NCBI GenBank assembly: GCA_037176905.1 | Contig: JBBBWG010010967.1 | Location: 1-21,171, forward strand | Direction of reading: 5' to 3' | DNA from: Azolla pinnata | Lineage: Eukaryota > Streptophyta > Polypodiopsida > Salviniales > Salviniaceae | DNA length: 21,171 nucleotides | In this document: positions 1-9,043 of the stretch, piece by piece | How positions within the stretch are numbered: the stretch's first letter is position 1 | Layout: each line of letters opens with the position of its first letter | Program-made: the position numbers and the translations under genes | The notes under the pieces: model-generated | What the model was told of the DNA's origin: nothing | The model's database searches: none | Seen by the model: only the letters and a program-made list of their open reading frames with translations

Positions 1-1298
1 ATTAAACAAAGATACTGGTGGAAAGGGATGTACCGCGATGTGGCAAGGTTCGTAGAAACCTGCGAGAAATGTCAGGCTTACTCCACGATGCGACATCGTG
101 ACGGTCTCCATCCAACATTTTTGCCGGCGATTAACTTCAAATGGATGGTGGGCATTGTGTCAATGCCCACCGGGATTGAACAACAAAAGTACTTAGTCCT
201 AGCACGTGAAGATCTTACAAACCAGGTAGAAGGTCGTGCACTACGAAATAAAACGTGTGCTGCGGTTTGCTAGTTCCTCTTAGAGGAAGTTTTCTGCAGG
301 TACGGGTACGTTGGACAAGTGGTTGCTGACCGCGAGGAGCTCGACTCAGATGAAGTGAGACAATTTTTCACAAAGTTCGGAGTCCGGTTAACGTTAACAA
401 GGACATACATGCTGAAGCTAATGGGAAAATAGAGCGCGGCCATGGTCCAATCGTAAAAGCACTAGTGAAGGCATGTGATGGAAGAACGAAGCTATGGCCG
501 CAAATGCTCCTTTATGCGCTATGGGCGGACCAGACGACACATAGTACTGTGACCGGGTATATGCCAGCTGAACTAATGACCGGACAAATTCCGGTGATGC
601 CCGTGGAGTCCTCCATTATGACTTGAAGTGTTTTGCCATGGAAAGAAGGAATGAGCCAAGAAGAGTTGCTCGAGGTTCGGATACGACAGCTGGAAAGAAG
701 ACCGAAGGACGTCGAAGAAGTAGTGCAACGACAACGAGGAGCACGATTTCGGAGCAAACAACGATTCGATAAGAATCATCGTCTACGGCCACGAAAGCTT
801 AACGAGGGGGACTAGGTCATTGTGTACGACAACAGCTTAGATCACCAACACAGTTCGGTTCGAAAGTTTGCACAGAGATGGTTCGGGCCGTATGAAGTTG
901 GAAAAATTTACGACAATGGAACTTACCGGCTATGTGAACTAGATGGGACTATGCTTTGAACTCCCATAGCTGGAAAACGGGTTAAGCTTTTCAAGAAACG
1001 GAATGAAACACAGTCGTGTGTGACTACGGCCGATATTAATGAAGGAGCACCAACTGGCATAGAGAATGAGAGTATGGAAGATAACGACCGTGCGATAGAG
1101 ATTGTCATCGACGTGGCAAAGTCGGAGGACGCTTCGCGCGAAGATTAATGGTGAAACCTGGGTGTACCAGGAAACAAAAGCCGAGAAGCCAATTCACTAT
1201 AAATTGACAGACGAAGGGCTGAAGTACTTCAACGAACTGCCAACAAAGAATGGGTGACCCTCAAGAAGACATCCGACGTGTACGCACAAGGGCACTAA
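1..1298 (+). pseudogene. Ty3/gypsy integrase and pol C-terminus, degenerate (element A)
   Basis: This is the 3' part of a retrotransposon pol gene, cut by the left window edge. In frame 1 from base 1 the residues YWWKGMYRDV precede VETCEKCQ, the CxxC half of the integrase zinc finger. The core follows. The first catalytic Asp is replaced (VGIVSMP where the family has a D before IV). The second Asp is kept in VVADREELDS, and the Glu is kept in GKIERGHGP. A C-terminal GPY/F module is visible (RWFGPYEV, near 880-895). Breaks are a TAG at 271-273, a one-base loss near 408, a TGA near 622, a TAG at 813-815 and a TGA near 957. Reading in shifted frames continues to a TAA at 1296-1298. The polypurine tract and LTR follow in the expected order. 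This integrase was active in the ancestor and is dead here. The assignment to Ty3/gypsy is confident; the clade is not. Confidence 0.9.
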
Positions 1299-1340
1299 AT
1301 GTGAAATCTTCAAATTTGGCACATACCGAAGGATGTGCGG

Positions 1341-1356
1341 GTTTGGAGGGGGCGAT
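1341..1356 (+). other. polypurine tract of element A
   Basis: The purine-rich run GTTTGGAGGGGGCGAT lies directly before the LTR start TGTCGTAGTG. This is where plus-strand DNA synthesis is primed in LTR retrotransposons. Its position between the pol end and the LTR supports the boundary at 1357. Confidence 0.7.
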
Positions 1357-1442
1357 TGTCGTAGTGTACACGGTACACCCCTTCAAAGTAGTAGAAACAT
1401 GAGTATACATATCATATATATAATTTAGTATTATTCATGCAT

Positions 1443-1510
1443 AGGGCAAGATTTGAACCTTGTACCTCCACATTATTAAATCGAGAGCTTTCCACTACAC
1501 TAACATCTCA
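1443..1510 (-). other. tRNA-like stretch with A and B boxes inside LTR A
   Basis: On the minus strand this reads TTAGTGTAGTGGAAAGC, resembling a tRNA A box and D arm, and then GGTTCAAATC, a good B box, about 30 bases further on. The would-be acceptor arms do not pair, so this is not a functional tRNA gene. It could be a captured tRNA or SINE head, or an internal RNA polymerase III promoter relic. Similar modules occur at 5412-5970. Confidence 0.45.
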
Positions 1511-1602
1511 TGAATAAAATTAAATGCATCCATATATGATAGAAGCCTTTCATGAGCATTTCATACAAGTGAAACATGCATGCATGACTAGAGTGCATGC
1601 AC

Positions 1603-1750
1603 ACATGCACAAATAGCCTACACACAAATACCCTACAATGCACAAATAGTCTACATGCACAATTAGCCTACGCACAAATAGCCTACATGCACAAATAGTC
1701 TATATACACATATAGGCTACATACACGAATAACTACAGGCACAAATAGCA
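1603..1750 (+). repeat. short tandem repeat inside LTR A
   Basis: About eight degenerate copies of a 17-20 bp unit close to GCACAAATAGCCTACAT are arranged head to tail in the U3 part of the LTR, upstream of its TATA box. Tandem repeats in U3 often act as promoter or enhancer modules; that role here is inference. Confidence 0.7.
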
Positions 1751-1782
1751 TGCATACAATACGTTTATAGGGTCACTACAGC

Positions 1783-1790
1783 TATATAAA
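1783..1790 (+). promoter_or_regulatory. TATA box of LTR A
   Basis: TATATAAA occurs in the context GCTATATAAACAAGG, about 250 bp before the LTR end. The LTR ending at 16805 has the matching position mutated to GCTATGTAAACAAGG. It is the likely core promoter for element A. Confidence 0.6.
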
Positions 1791-2041
1791 CAAGGGAGCG
1801 GAAGCCTTGAGGGGAGGCCCCCAGAACTCTGTATCATCCCATCTTCACGGAATTTATCAATTCACAAGTTCAGCCATCAGATCATTATTCTTTCTTAAGA
1901 AATTCTTCAAGTTAAAGCATCCCAGAAATTGTTCTTGCTCCCATTCTTGCTCCCTTCTTTCTAATCTCTTCCTCTCCTTGTCAAAGACCCCGGTGATCAT
2001 CACCCGACTCGCGCAAAGATCCGGCACCGTACGGCACGACA

Positions 2042-2357
2042 CCGTCTGGATCTTCCATCACACTATCGGATTCACAATGTTTTCCATGCATCATTACTTG
2101 AGGTCTACCACTTGTCCACAATTCCCGGAAGAAGAATCCCACTGCCACCCCCTGTGGCATTGGCGACTGGGTAGGAGTATGAAGTCGAGGAAATTCTCGA
2201 CTGGCGCAAGACACGACGCAAGCTCCACTACCTAGTCTTGTGTAAAGGATATCCTATCTCGGAGGCCACATGGGAGCCTGTTGAAAATTTACTCAATGCT
2301 CCACAGGTGGTTCATGACTTCCACGTCCGATATCCCAATAAACCAACATCTTCTTGA
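2042..2357 (+). pseudogene. chromovirus (Ty3/gypsy) integrase C-terminus with chromodomain (element B)
   Basis: The reading frame beginning at 2043 encodes the end of a chromoviral integrase. LDLPSHYRIHNVFHASLLEVY is the conserved linker, shown in part as IHNVFHASLL. A TAG stop at 2172-2174 comes next, then a chromodomain starting EYEVEEIL and running through YLVLCKGYP and ATWEPVENL to a TGA at 2355-2357. Chromodomains bind modified histone tails and guide integration into heterochromatin. Here the usual Trp of the aromatic cage (KWKGY in the family) is Cys at 2241-2243, so binding is probably impaired. The frame starts at the base after LTR A, so element A sits inside this gene; the 5' part of B should lie left of the window. 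Confidence 0.9.
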
Positions 2358-2367
2358 AGTCGGTGCT

Positions 2368-2381
2368 TAAGGGGAGGATAA
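2368..2381 (+). other. polypurine tract of chromovirus B
   Basis: TAAGGGGAGGATAA lies just after the pol stop and directly before the LTR start TGTCACGA, the expected place for the plus-strand primer. Confidence 0.75.
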
Positions 2382-2742
2382 TGTCACGAATATTAGAACT
2401 TGGAGTACTCGAACTTGTATCGTCCTACTCAAACTTGAACTTGGGTCCTTGTATTTAAGACTAAGTACGATGTTTGAGACTGAGTGCCAAGCATATTGGA
2501 CTCAATATGTGAGATTGAGTATGAGGAAGACTTAGTCTTCTTGGTAAAGACTTGGTATGTTAGATTTGGTATGCTGGAATCAGTATGCTGGACTTAGTAA
2601 GCAACACACATTATGTATAAAAAGGGTTGATCTCACTTGTTAACATCAAGGAGATCAACACCAGTCATGGAATAGATACATCATAAGTCTTACTTCTCAA
2701 TTCATAATATTATTCATTAGCCTTTATGCTTCATCCGTGACA
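2382..2742 (+). repeat. 3' LTR of chromovirus B (361 bp)
   Basis: The LTR begins TGTCACGAAT and ends TCCGTGACA, with the terminal inverted repeat TGTCACG/CGTGACA. A TATA box (TATAAAAAG) starts at 2616. Short direct repeats around GTATGCTGGA lie upstream of it, near 2560-2600. Size, position after the chromodomain and the preceding polypurine tract all agree. The last 100 bp (2643-2742) are copied at 3922-4021 as part of a later tandem duplication. Confidence 0.88.
2616..2624 (+). promoter_or_regulatory. TATA box of LTR B
   Basis: TATAAAAAG lies about 125 bp before the LTR end, a usual spacing for a plant LTR promoter. Confidence 0.6.
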
Positions 2743-3872
2743 GATAACCGCGTGCTTGCTGCAACGTAGCGGTAACATATAAACAATCAGGATCTAATCA
2801 TTTGTATATGCATAGAAACATGCAAATTCATATAATTATACATACTCTCATGCATATTTAAGTGTGCTTGGAAATATATTTGCCTATTCATCCATGTATG
2901 GATATGATTAATGTATATTCTCTTGTAAACCGTCATATACTAGCATATTTAACATTGTTTGCATAGATACATGTAGATCCATTTGTAGATCAACCCTAAA
3001 CACATATTTGTCTATGTATAGGTTTGATACAATATAATTGCATGTTAGTATATATACACATATACATATTCGTAAACTTTTATATATTTCATGGGTATTA
3101 ACACGTAGATGTGGTTGCTTAAGAACATGTGGATATATATAGATCTATATTTCTATGTGCTTTGCTAATTGCATGGATATACTTCATTTTAGATAACAAT
3201 ACTTATATATTAACCTCATTTACAACATACGTGTATCTTAGAACAATTGGTCATACCTCTAATTTGCATGAAATGAGAAATAATCACGCTAGTCGCGGTA
3301 ATTAAGTGGATAAGTCACAACAAATTATATGTAGCTGTTACGCGGTAATGTCGCGGCAAATAAGTAGCAAACTCTCAGCAAAACTTGTTGCAATAGTTGC
3401 AGCAAATCTTAAAAATCTCCAATGTCGCCGTAAATTCCTGGAAAAATTTGCAGATAAGTTCCTGGATATATACATGGTAAAGTTTTTGGATAAAATGGCG
3501 GCAATGCTCGCAGAAATATACCAGCAAAAGTTGCGGAAAATTGCAAATTTTTCAAGTGGGAATATTTCTGACAATGCATGCGTAAATCAACCCGGCAAAT
3601 TTGCATATTTTTCTTTTAGCAAAAGGTCCGTCTAAACTCGTGGCAAAGGACGTGTCAATACTCGCGGGAATGGCGCGACTAAGGTGGGGCAAAATAGACG
3701 TTGGTGCTCGCGACAAATGCGCGGATAAGGTTGCAGAAATATGTCCGGCAAAGTCCGCGGATATACTTGCGGCAAAATTACCACACAGATAAAATGTTTT
3801 TGCCATGACCTTGCCGCATCGTAGCAAAGTCGCAGCAAACTGTCCCGGCAAACAACCAATTACCTTGTAGTG
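2743..3872 (+). mobile_element. CACTA-like element, right part, unit 1
   Basis: The right end reads ACCTTGTAGTG. Its reverse complement CACTACAAGGTAATTGG closely matches the ends of the complete CACTA element at 11772-13834. About 580 bp before the end is filled with degenerate repeats of the form CGCGGCAAA and TTGCAGCAAA. That resembles the subterminal repeats of CACTA elements, to which their transposase accessory protein binds. The AT-rich part (2743-3280) carries GCATATAC/ATGCAT words like the other element's interior. No left end is visible; the start given is simply the end of LTR B. I infer that chromovirus B inserted near the left end. No coding capacity was seen; open frames here come from the repeats. 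Confidence 0.55.
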
Positions 3873-4021
3873 TGGGCTGAATCTTCACAATGTCTCTATT
3901 TTGGTAGAAACACATGGCTTTACATCAAGGAGATCAACACCAGTCATGGAATAGATACATCCTAAGTCTTATTTCTCAGTTTATAATATTATTCATTAGC
4001 CTTTATGCTTCATACGTGATA

Positions 4022-5166
4022 GATAACCGCGTGCTTCCTGCAACATAGCTGCAAAATATAAACAATCAGGCTCTAGTCATTTGTATATGCACACAAACAT
4101 GCAAATTCATGTAATTATACATACTCTCATGCATATTTATGTGTGCTTGCAAATATATCTGCCTATTCATCCATGTATGGACATGATTAATATATATTCT
4201 CTTGTAAACTGTCATATACTAGCATATTCAATGTTATTTGCATAGATACATGTAGATCCAGTTGTAGATCAACCCTAAACGCATATTCGTCTATGGATGT
4301 ACAGGTCTGATACAATATAATTGCATGTTAGTATATATACACATACATATTCATAAACTTTTATATATTTCATGGGTATTTACATGTAGATGTGGTTGCT
4401 TATGAACATGTGGATATATAGATCTATATTTCTATTGGATGGATATACTTTATTTTAGATAACAATACTTATATATTAACCTCATTTACAACATAAGTGT
4501 ATCTTAGAACAATTGGCTATACCCCTAATTTGCCTGAAATGAGAGATAATCACCCTAGTTGCGATAATTAAGCGGATAAGTCGCAACAAATATGTAGCTG
4601 TTACGTGGTAACGTCGCGGCAAATAAGCAGCAAAACTCCCGGCAAAACTTGCTGCAATAGTCGCGGCAAATCTTAAGAATCTCCAATTTTGCGGTAAAAT
4701 TCCTGGCAAAATTTGCAAATAAGTTCTTGGGTATATACGTGGTAAAGTTTGCGGATAAAATGGCGGCAATGCTCGCAAAAATATACCAGCTAAGGTTGCA
4801 GAAAATTGCAAAATTTTCAAGCAGGAATATTTCCGGCAATGCATGTGTAAATCAACCCGGCAAAATTGCATATTTTTCTTTTAGCAAAAGGTTCGTCTAA
4901 ACTCGCGGCAAAGGACATGTCAATACTCGCGGGAATGGCGCGACTAAGATCGGGGCAAAATAGACATTGGTGCTCGCAGAAAATGCGCGGATAAGGTTGC
5001 AGAAATATATATGTCCGGCAAAGTCCGCGGATATGCTTGTGGCAAACCTCACGGTAAGGATCGCGGCAAAATTACCATGCGGATAAAATGTTTTTGCCAT
5101 GACCTTGCCGCATCGCAACAAAGTCGCAACAAACTGTCGCGGCAAACAACCAATTACCTTGTAGTG
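4022..5166 (+). mobile_element. CACTA-like element, right part, unit 2 (duplicate)
   Basis: This is the second copy of the preceding segment within the tandem duplication, with the same right end ACCTTGTAGTG and the same following bases TGTGGGCTG. It is not an independent insertion, because the flanking sequence is duplicated with it. Its repeat zone (about 4550-5166) is slightly longer than in unit 1. Confidence 0.55.
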
Positions 5167-5235
5167 TGGGCTGAATCTTCACGATGTCTTTGTTTTTGTA
5201 TAAATACATGGCTGTACTCAAAAAATTGATATATC

Positions 5236-5320
5236 ACATTGACTTCTTGCATAAAACATGGAATTTTTATAAGGGGTTGATCTTCAAAAAATAGATGGCT
5301 TTATGCAAGAAGTCAATGTG
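5236..5320. repeat. perfect 21-bp inverted repeat (foldback, 43-bp spacer)
   Basis: Bases 5236-5256 (beginning CACATTGACTTC) are the exact reverse complement of 5300-5320 (ending AGTCAATGTG). An RNA from either strand could form a 21-bp stem with a 43-nt loop. A shorter related word (CGCATAAAACATA) recurs at 5343-5355. It could be a small foldback transposon or a young hairpin RNA locus; the sequence alone does not decide. Confidence 0.85.
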
Positions 5321-5411
5321 GTGAATCAACCGCTTCAATCAACGCATAAAACATAATGTTTTCTACAAATGGTTGATACTAGCATATACCCATTTAAGGA
5401 AGTGACATAGT

Positions 5412-5970
5412 GAGGTTTATACCTGCGGCCTTTACTATTATAATCAAGCAATCTTACCAATACACTATTGTTGATAATATTTATAAATACCAAAAAATAA
5501 ATATTTATTTGTACAAATGTGTTTTATGAAAAATTCCCCACATCGACCCCTTCAAATAATCTTCTTACATAAAGTCATGTATTCTGTAAACATTATAAAA
5601 AAATAACGTGGTGCAGATGAAGCTCATGACCTTTACTATTATCATGAAAAAATCTAACCAATACATTATATTCATGATAATATTCAACATTATCAAAGTA
5701 AATATTTATTTGTATCTAAATTCTATGTTTAATATTGCACACAGAATATTATACAAGAATAAATAAAAAAATTACACAAGCTGAGAGTAAAACCCAAGAC
5801 CTTCACATTTACAATTAAGCTATAATATAACCAACACACTATCTATAATAACATTATATAAACTAGTTTGTTTATACACATGCCTCGTGTTTTTACAAAA
5901 AACAAAATTTTGGGACACAATGAGAGTTGAACCCATGACCTATATTCATGCAATTTAACAAACACACTAT
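5412..5970 (-). repeat. four AT-rich modules with tRNA-like A and B boxes
   Basis: On the minus strand, four stretches each show an A-box-like TAGTGTRTTGGTTA followed 30-45 bases later by a B-box-like word. They lie at about 5412-5469, 5612-5668, 5783-5842 and 5921-5970. The best B boxes are GGGTTTTACTC (third) and GGGTTCAACTC (fourth). The AT-rich DNA between them is also partly repeated (GATAATATT followed by AAATATTTATTTGTA after modules 1 and 2). None folds into a proper tRNA by inspection. They may be decayed tRNA-derived SINE heads multiplied locally. No protein gene was seen in 5212-6040. Confidence 0.5.
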
Positions 5971-6043
5971 ATTCATTATAAATTTATTTTAGAAATATTC
6001 ATGTATTTTTTATACAAAACACCCGACCCATTCTCTGTTGCCC

Positions 6044-6250
6044 AAGTCAATGCGGCGCATTCACTTGGTCAGCGTTTGGCCATTATTTGCAGGCTAAGTT
6101 GATTCGGTGCATCGACCTGGCTAGCATAGGATCTCTCCTTAATAGCTAAGTCGATGCGCTGCATCGATCTGGCCAACGTTCGGCCACTATTTGCAGGCCA
6201 AAGTTGATGCGTCGCATCAACTTGGCCAACATTCGGACCTGGCCAGCAAA
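6044..6250 (+). repeat. four-copy tandem repeat, 52-bp unit with internal palindrome
   Basis: Units start at 6044, 6096, 6148 and 6201. Each begins with a dyad of the type AAGTYGATGC-NNN-GCATCRACTT and continues GGCCAACGTTYGGCCAYTATTTGCAGGC, with variation. In unit 4 the dyad is perfect: arms 6201-6210 and 6214-6223 with a 3-nt loop. A degraded fifth dyad occurs near 6437-6460. The unit is much more GC-rich than its surroundings. The array may be a small satellite or a protein-binding array. The minus-strand open frame across it is a by-product of the repeat. Confidence 0.88.
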
Positions 6251-6879
6251 TCTTTTTTCTTTTGTACAATTACATTGCTTAATACACAACATGGACTTAT
6301 AAAAATCAAAGGTTTAGGGCTCTTGATCATACAAATCTTACATTCAACCTAAACATTCAATTTCTAGAAGAAGTCAATTTACCGTAAAGCGATGTATTTC
6401 TAGAAAAAAGAAAAAAAATAAATATGGTGAGAGTCGAAGTGAATGCGCTACATTGACCTAACCAACATATGATCAAGGAGAAGCTAAAGATGAAAAGTGT
6501 AAACATGTCAATATGTGGTTCTGATTAAAAAGATTGAGCTATAATTGTACAATTTTGTGAGAACAATTGTATTATTATTTTATATTATTATATAACTTCA
6601 TTGTATTATCTTTTTAAACTATAAAATTAGGTAATTATTATGTTTTGTCATATATTTCTTAATATATCTCAAACATCAATTTTGCGAAGATTTTTGTGTT
6701 TTCAAAAAGTTTTTTTGTGTTACATATTACTATTTATTTGGGCTCTTTTCTAAATTATTTGACAAAAGTATCAAAGTCTTTTGAAACATAAGACAAAAAC
6801 TGATGATTTCTTGTAGTATTTCAGGGAATATTCGAAATGTTTCTATTCTATGTAATATTACCTATTCTTTACGCATTAA
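6251..6879. other. AT-rich spacer without recognised gene
   Basis: This stretch is rich in A and T runs (for example 6540-6720). It shows no reading frame with family resemblance, apart from the degraded palindromic repeat copy near 6437-6460. I see nothing else here. Confidence 0.6.
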
Positions 6880-7028
6880 TGTTGGTCAGAGAGAGAGCAT
6901 GTGAACGAGAGATAATTAACAAAAATATTAATATAAGTCTTCTCTCTTTATCTGTGTGTAGCTCTAGAGCTTTACTTTTGTTGCATAGATCTATTACGGA
7001 TGGCACATTTTACAAGAAGTTATCAGCA
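6880..7028 (+). repeat. 5' LTR remnant of the copia element
   Basis: AGAGAGAGAGCATGTGA, TCTGTGTGTAGCTCTAGAGC and ATTACGGATGGCAC...TTTTACAAGAAG parallel the last about 170 bp of the LTR at 9044-9420 in the same order. Only the 3' half is preserved. The similarity seems to continue weakly for about 50 bp past the presumed LTR end, in both copies. Confidence 0.65.
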
Positions 7029-7646
7029 TGACTTGCTCGAACTTAGGTATTTTATCGTATAAATCAGATCTATTTTGATTCTTATGTTTAATAAATTGAA
7101 TTAAATAGATAGTATTTATTCATATTTCTATTTGTCTATCATCGTCTTCTTCCTCCTCTTCTTTTTATAGCCATCGAATTGAGCTACTACTCTTATGTCA
7201 TTGTCCTGTCATCTAAACTATCAGATGACAAATTGTTTTTACTCGTAGTCATCGGTAGCCCCTAAAGCAACGATATAAAATGTACAACCTACTTCCCCTA
7301 GTTCCCACCAGTATGCAAGGCATGCCTCTCGTGTTACCACATATGGCTAGGATAAGGGTTCAAAATTTTCATGGCCTCATCAGTTAAAGAACCTTAATTT
7401 TAGTACATTATTGAGAGCATAATATTATATGGTTTACTTTCTTGGTAGTTATGTGTTTTGAGATATTATTTAACAAGTTAATAATTCATAAAATTACTAC
7501 ATTTATAATAAAACATCTTGAAAATGCTAAGAAAATTTTGAGCATATATTTAAAATCAGTACTAATCATAGATAGTCAAAACAAAATTATTTGCACATGT
7601 ACAATATTTTACCTAATGTAAAATTTTGCATTTCGTAATGTAAAAA
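7029..7646 (+). other. leader region of the copia element, non-coding
   Basis: This is the stretch between the 5' LTR remnant and the first gag codons. I see no convincing reading frame, and no clear primer binding site of the usual TGGTATCAGAGC type. It is mostly AT-rich, with a small mixed patch at 7250-7340. Confidence 0.5.
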
Positions 7647-7732
7647 ATGTCTGATATTGCTAAGAGAGAGTTTGTTGAGCTTGCCATTAGTGGCAAGAAC
7701 TACCTATTAGTGTTAACATATATAATGTTAAA
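7647..7732 (+). pseudogene. copia gag N-terminus, truncated
   Basis: ATG at 7647 opens MSDIAKREFVELAISGKNYL, which resembles the start of plant copia gag proteins (LEFVALDISGKNYLSW type). After this the family likeness stops, and the DNA passes into RT sequence in another frame at about 7725. Thus a deletion removed gag, protease, integrase and the first part of RT, joining the two ends. Confidence 0.6.
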
Positions 7733-8779
7733 TTGCAAAGATCATTATATGGGTTAAAACAATCCGATAAAAAGTGGTACAACAGGCTGAGTGAATTCCT
7801 AGCAAGAAAAGGATTCATTAAGAATGATGATTGTCCTTGCGTATTCATAAGAAAATTAGAACAAGGCTTCTACATTATTTCTGTATACGTAGACAATTTG
7901 AATATCATTGGAAATACTAGGGACATAAAGGAAAGCTAGTTATTACCTAAACACATAGTTTAAAATGAAAGAATTAGGTAAAAATAAAATTTTTTTAGGC
8001 TTCTGAAAGTATATTATTACACTAGTCTACATATATCAAGAAGATATTACAAAAATTTAATATGAAGGATTCATATCTAACTAGAACTCTGATGGTAGTA
8101 AGATCTCTTGTTATAGAGAATGATCCATTTAGACCACGGGAACATCTTGAAAAATTATTAGGACCTGAATGTCCATATTTAAGCGCCATAGGAGCATTAA
8201 TGTACATTGCGAATGGTACTAGACCTGATATTGCTTTTGTTGTTAACATCCTAACAAGATTCAGTTTAGCTTCTAGTAAAAGGCATTGGATTGGCATGAA
8301 ACAAATCTTTCGTTATTGGATATCTGTCAGACCCTCACAAAGCATTGTCACAGACTGGGTATGTGTTTCTTTGTTGTCGTACAACCATCTCGTGGAAATC
8401 GGCAAAGTAGACAATTGTGGCGATATAAACTAACCACTCAGAGATTATAACTTTATTTGAAGCAATTAAAGAATGTGTATGGTTCAGAAGAGTGATACAC
8501 CATATAAAGAATACATGTGGGCTAAATATGACTTGTACATCAACCATCATTTATGAAGATAATTCTGCTTGTGTTGCATAAATACAAACACGATATATGA
8601 AAACAAGTCTCACGAAGCATATATCACTTAAATTCTTCTATATGCATGAATTACAAAAGAAAGAAAAAATTATGATAACTCTCACCAAGACTAGTGAAAA
8701 TCTTACAAATTTATTTACTAAGTTTTTACCACCTAACATTTTTGAAAATTTTATCAAGGTATTGGCACGAGAAGGATGA
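7733..8779 (+). pseudogene. Ty1/copia reverse transcriptase and RNase H, degenerate
   Basis: The RT remnant begins QRSLYGLKQSDKKWYNRL, a copia hallmark. The active-site motif YVDD is YVDN here (7886-7897), a loss of a catalytic Asp. After a stop near 7939 other frames continue. GALMYIANGTRPDIAFVVN lies in 8062-8433. The RNase H part follows: RSQTGYVFL-type sequence near 8328-8365, YEDNSACVA near 8550-8580, and TKHISLKFFYMHELQKKE and NLTNLFTKFLPP in 8597-8779. The order matches the end of a normal copia pol. There are several frameshifts and stops, so it cannot be active. Confidence 0.93.
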
Positions 8780-9034
8780 GAGATGTCTACAAATCAAGGG
8801 GAGCACTACCCTGACATTGTCCCGAAGAATGTCAGAATTATCTTCTAGATTAGCTCATAGTTGTAGTCTTTTCCCTTTAGTGAGTTTTCCTTAAAGTTTC
8901 TTACGTTTAGGTTTTAATGAGGCAACAATACAATATAAGTAATGTGGTACTATGTACTCTTCCTCCTATTCTTTTTCTCTCATTAGCTTTTTGGAAGGAG
9001 TTTTAACGAGGCATGTGTAACGTGGTATTCGCCT

Positions 9035-9043
9035 AAGGGGAAG
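9035..9043 (+). other. polypurine tract of the copia element
   Basis: AAGGGGAAG lies directly before TGTCATGAAAC, the start of the 3' LTR, as expected for plus-strand priming. Confidence 0.75.

Larger units (their letters stand above)
1357..2041 (+). repeat. 3' LTR of Ty3/gypsy element A (685 bp)
   Basis: The LTR starts TGTCGTAGTG and ends CGGCACGACA, so TGTCGT is matched by ACGACA as the short terminal inverted repeat. It is preceded by a polypurine tract. It is followed at once by in-frame coding sequence of another element. The start and the last roughly 110 bp are clearly related to the LTRs at 14569-14801 and about 16349-16805, so all three belong to one family. It contains a TATA box, a short tandem repeat and a tRNA-like stretch, listed separately. 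The matching 5' LTR lies outside the window. Confidence 0.88.
2643..5211 (+). repeat. direct tandem duplication, unit about 1.28 kb (2643-3921 and 3922-5211)
   Basis: Both units begin ACATCAAGGAGATCAACACC and run in parallel through the end of chromovirus LTR B, an AT-rich stretch and a zone of degenerate GCGGCAAA-type repeats. Both reach ACCTTGTAGTG (3872 and 5166) and then GTGGGCTGAATCTTCAC. The offset is 1279 bp at the left and 1294 bp at the right, so small indels have accumulated. By eye most positions agree, with scattered substitutions and one larger difference near 4430. Because the unit starts inside LTR B, the duplication happened after that LTR was in place. Confidence 0.92.

Noticed and set aside
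1807-2235. 142-codon + strand frame
   Set aside because: It runs across LTR A and, in the wrong frame, over the chromoviral pol end. The true frame there encodes the chromodomain.
3306-3859. Open frames of 60-110 codons on both strands, repeated at 4482-5229
   Set aside because: They arise from degenerate GCGGCAAA-type repeats, differ between the two duplicate units, and match no family.
5412-5970. True tRNA genes
   Set aside because: Box-like words exist, but acceptor and anticodon arms do not pair and no proper anticodon loop is seen.
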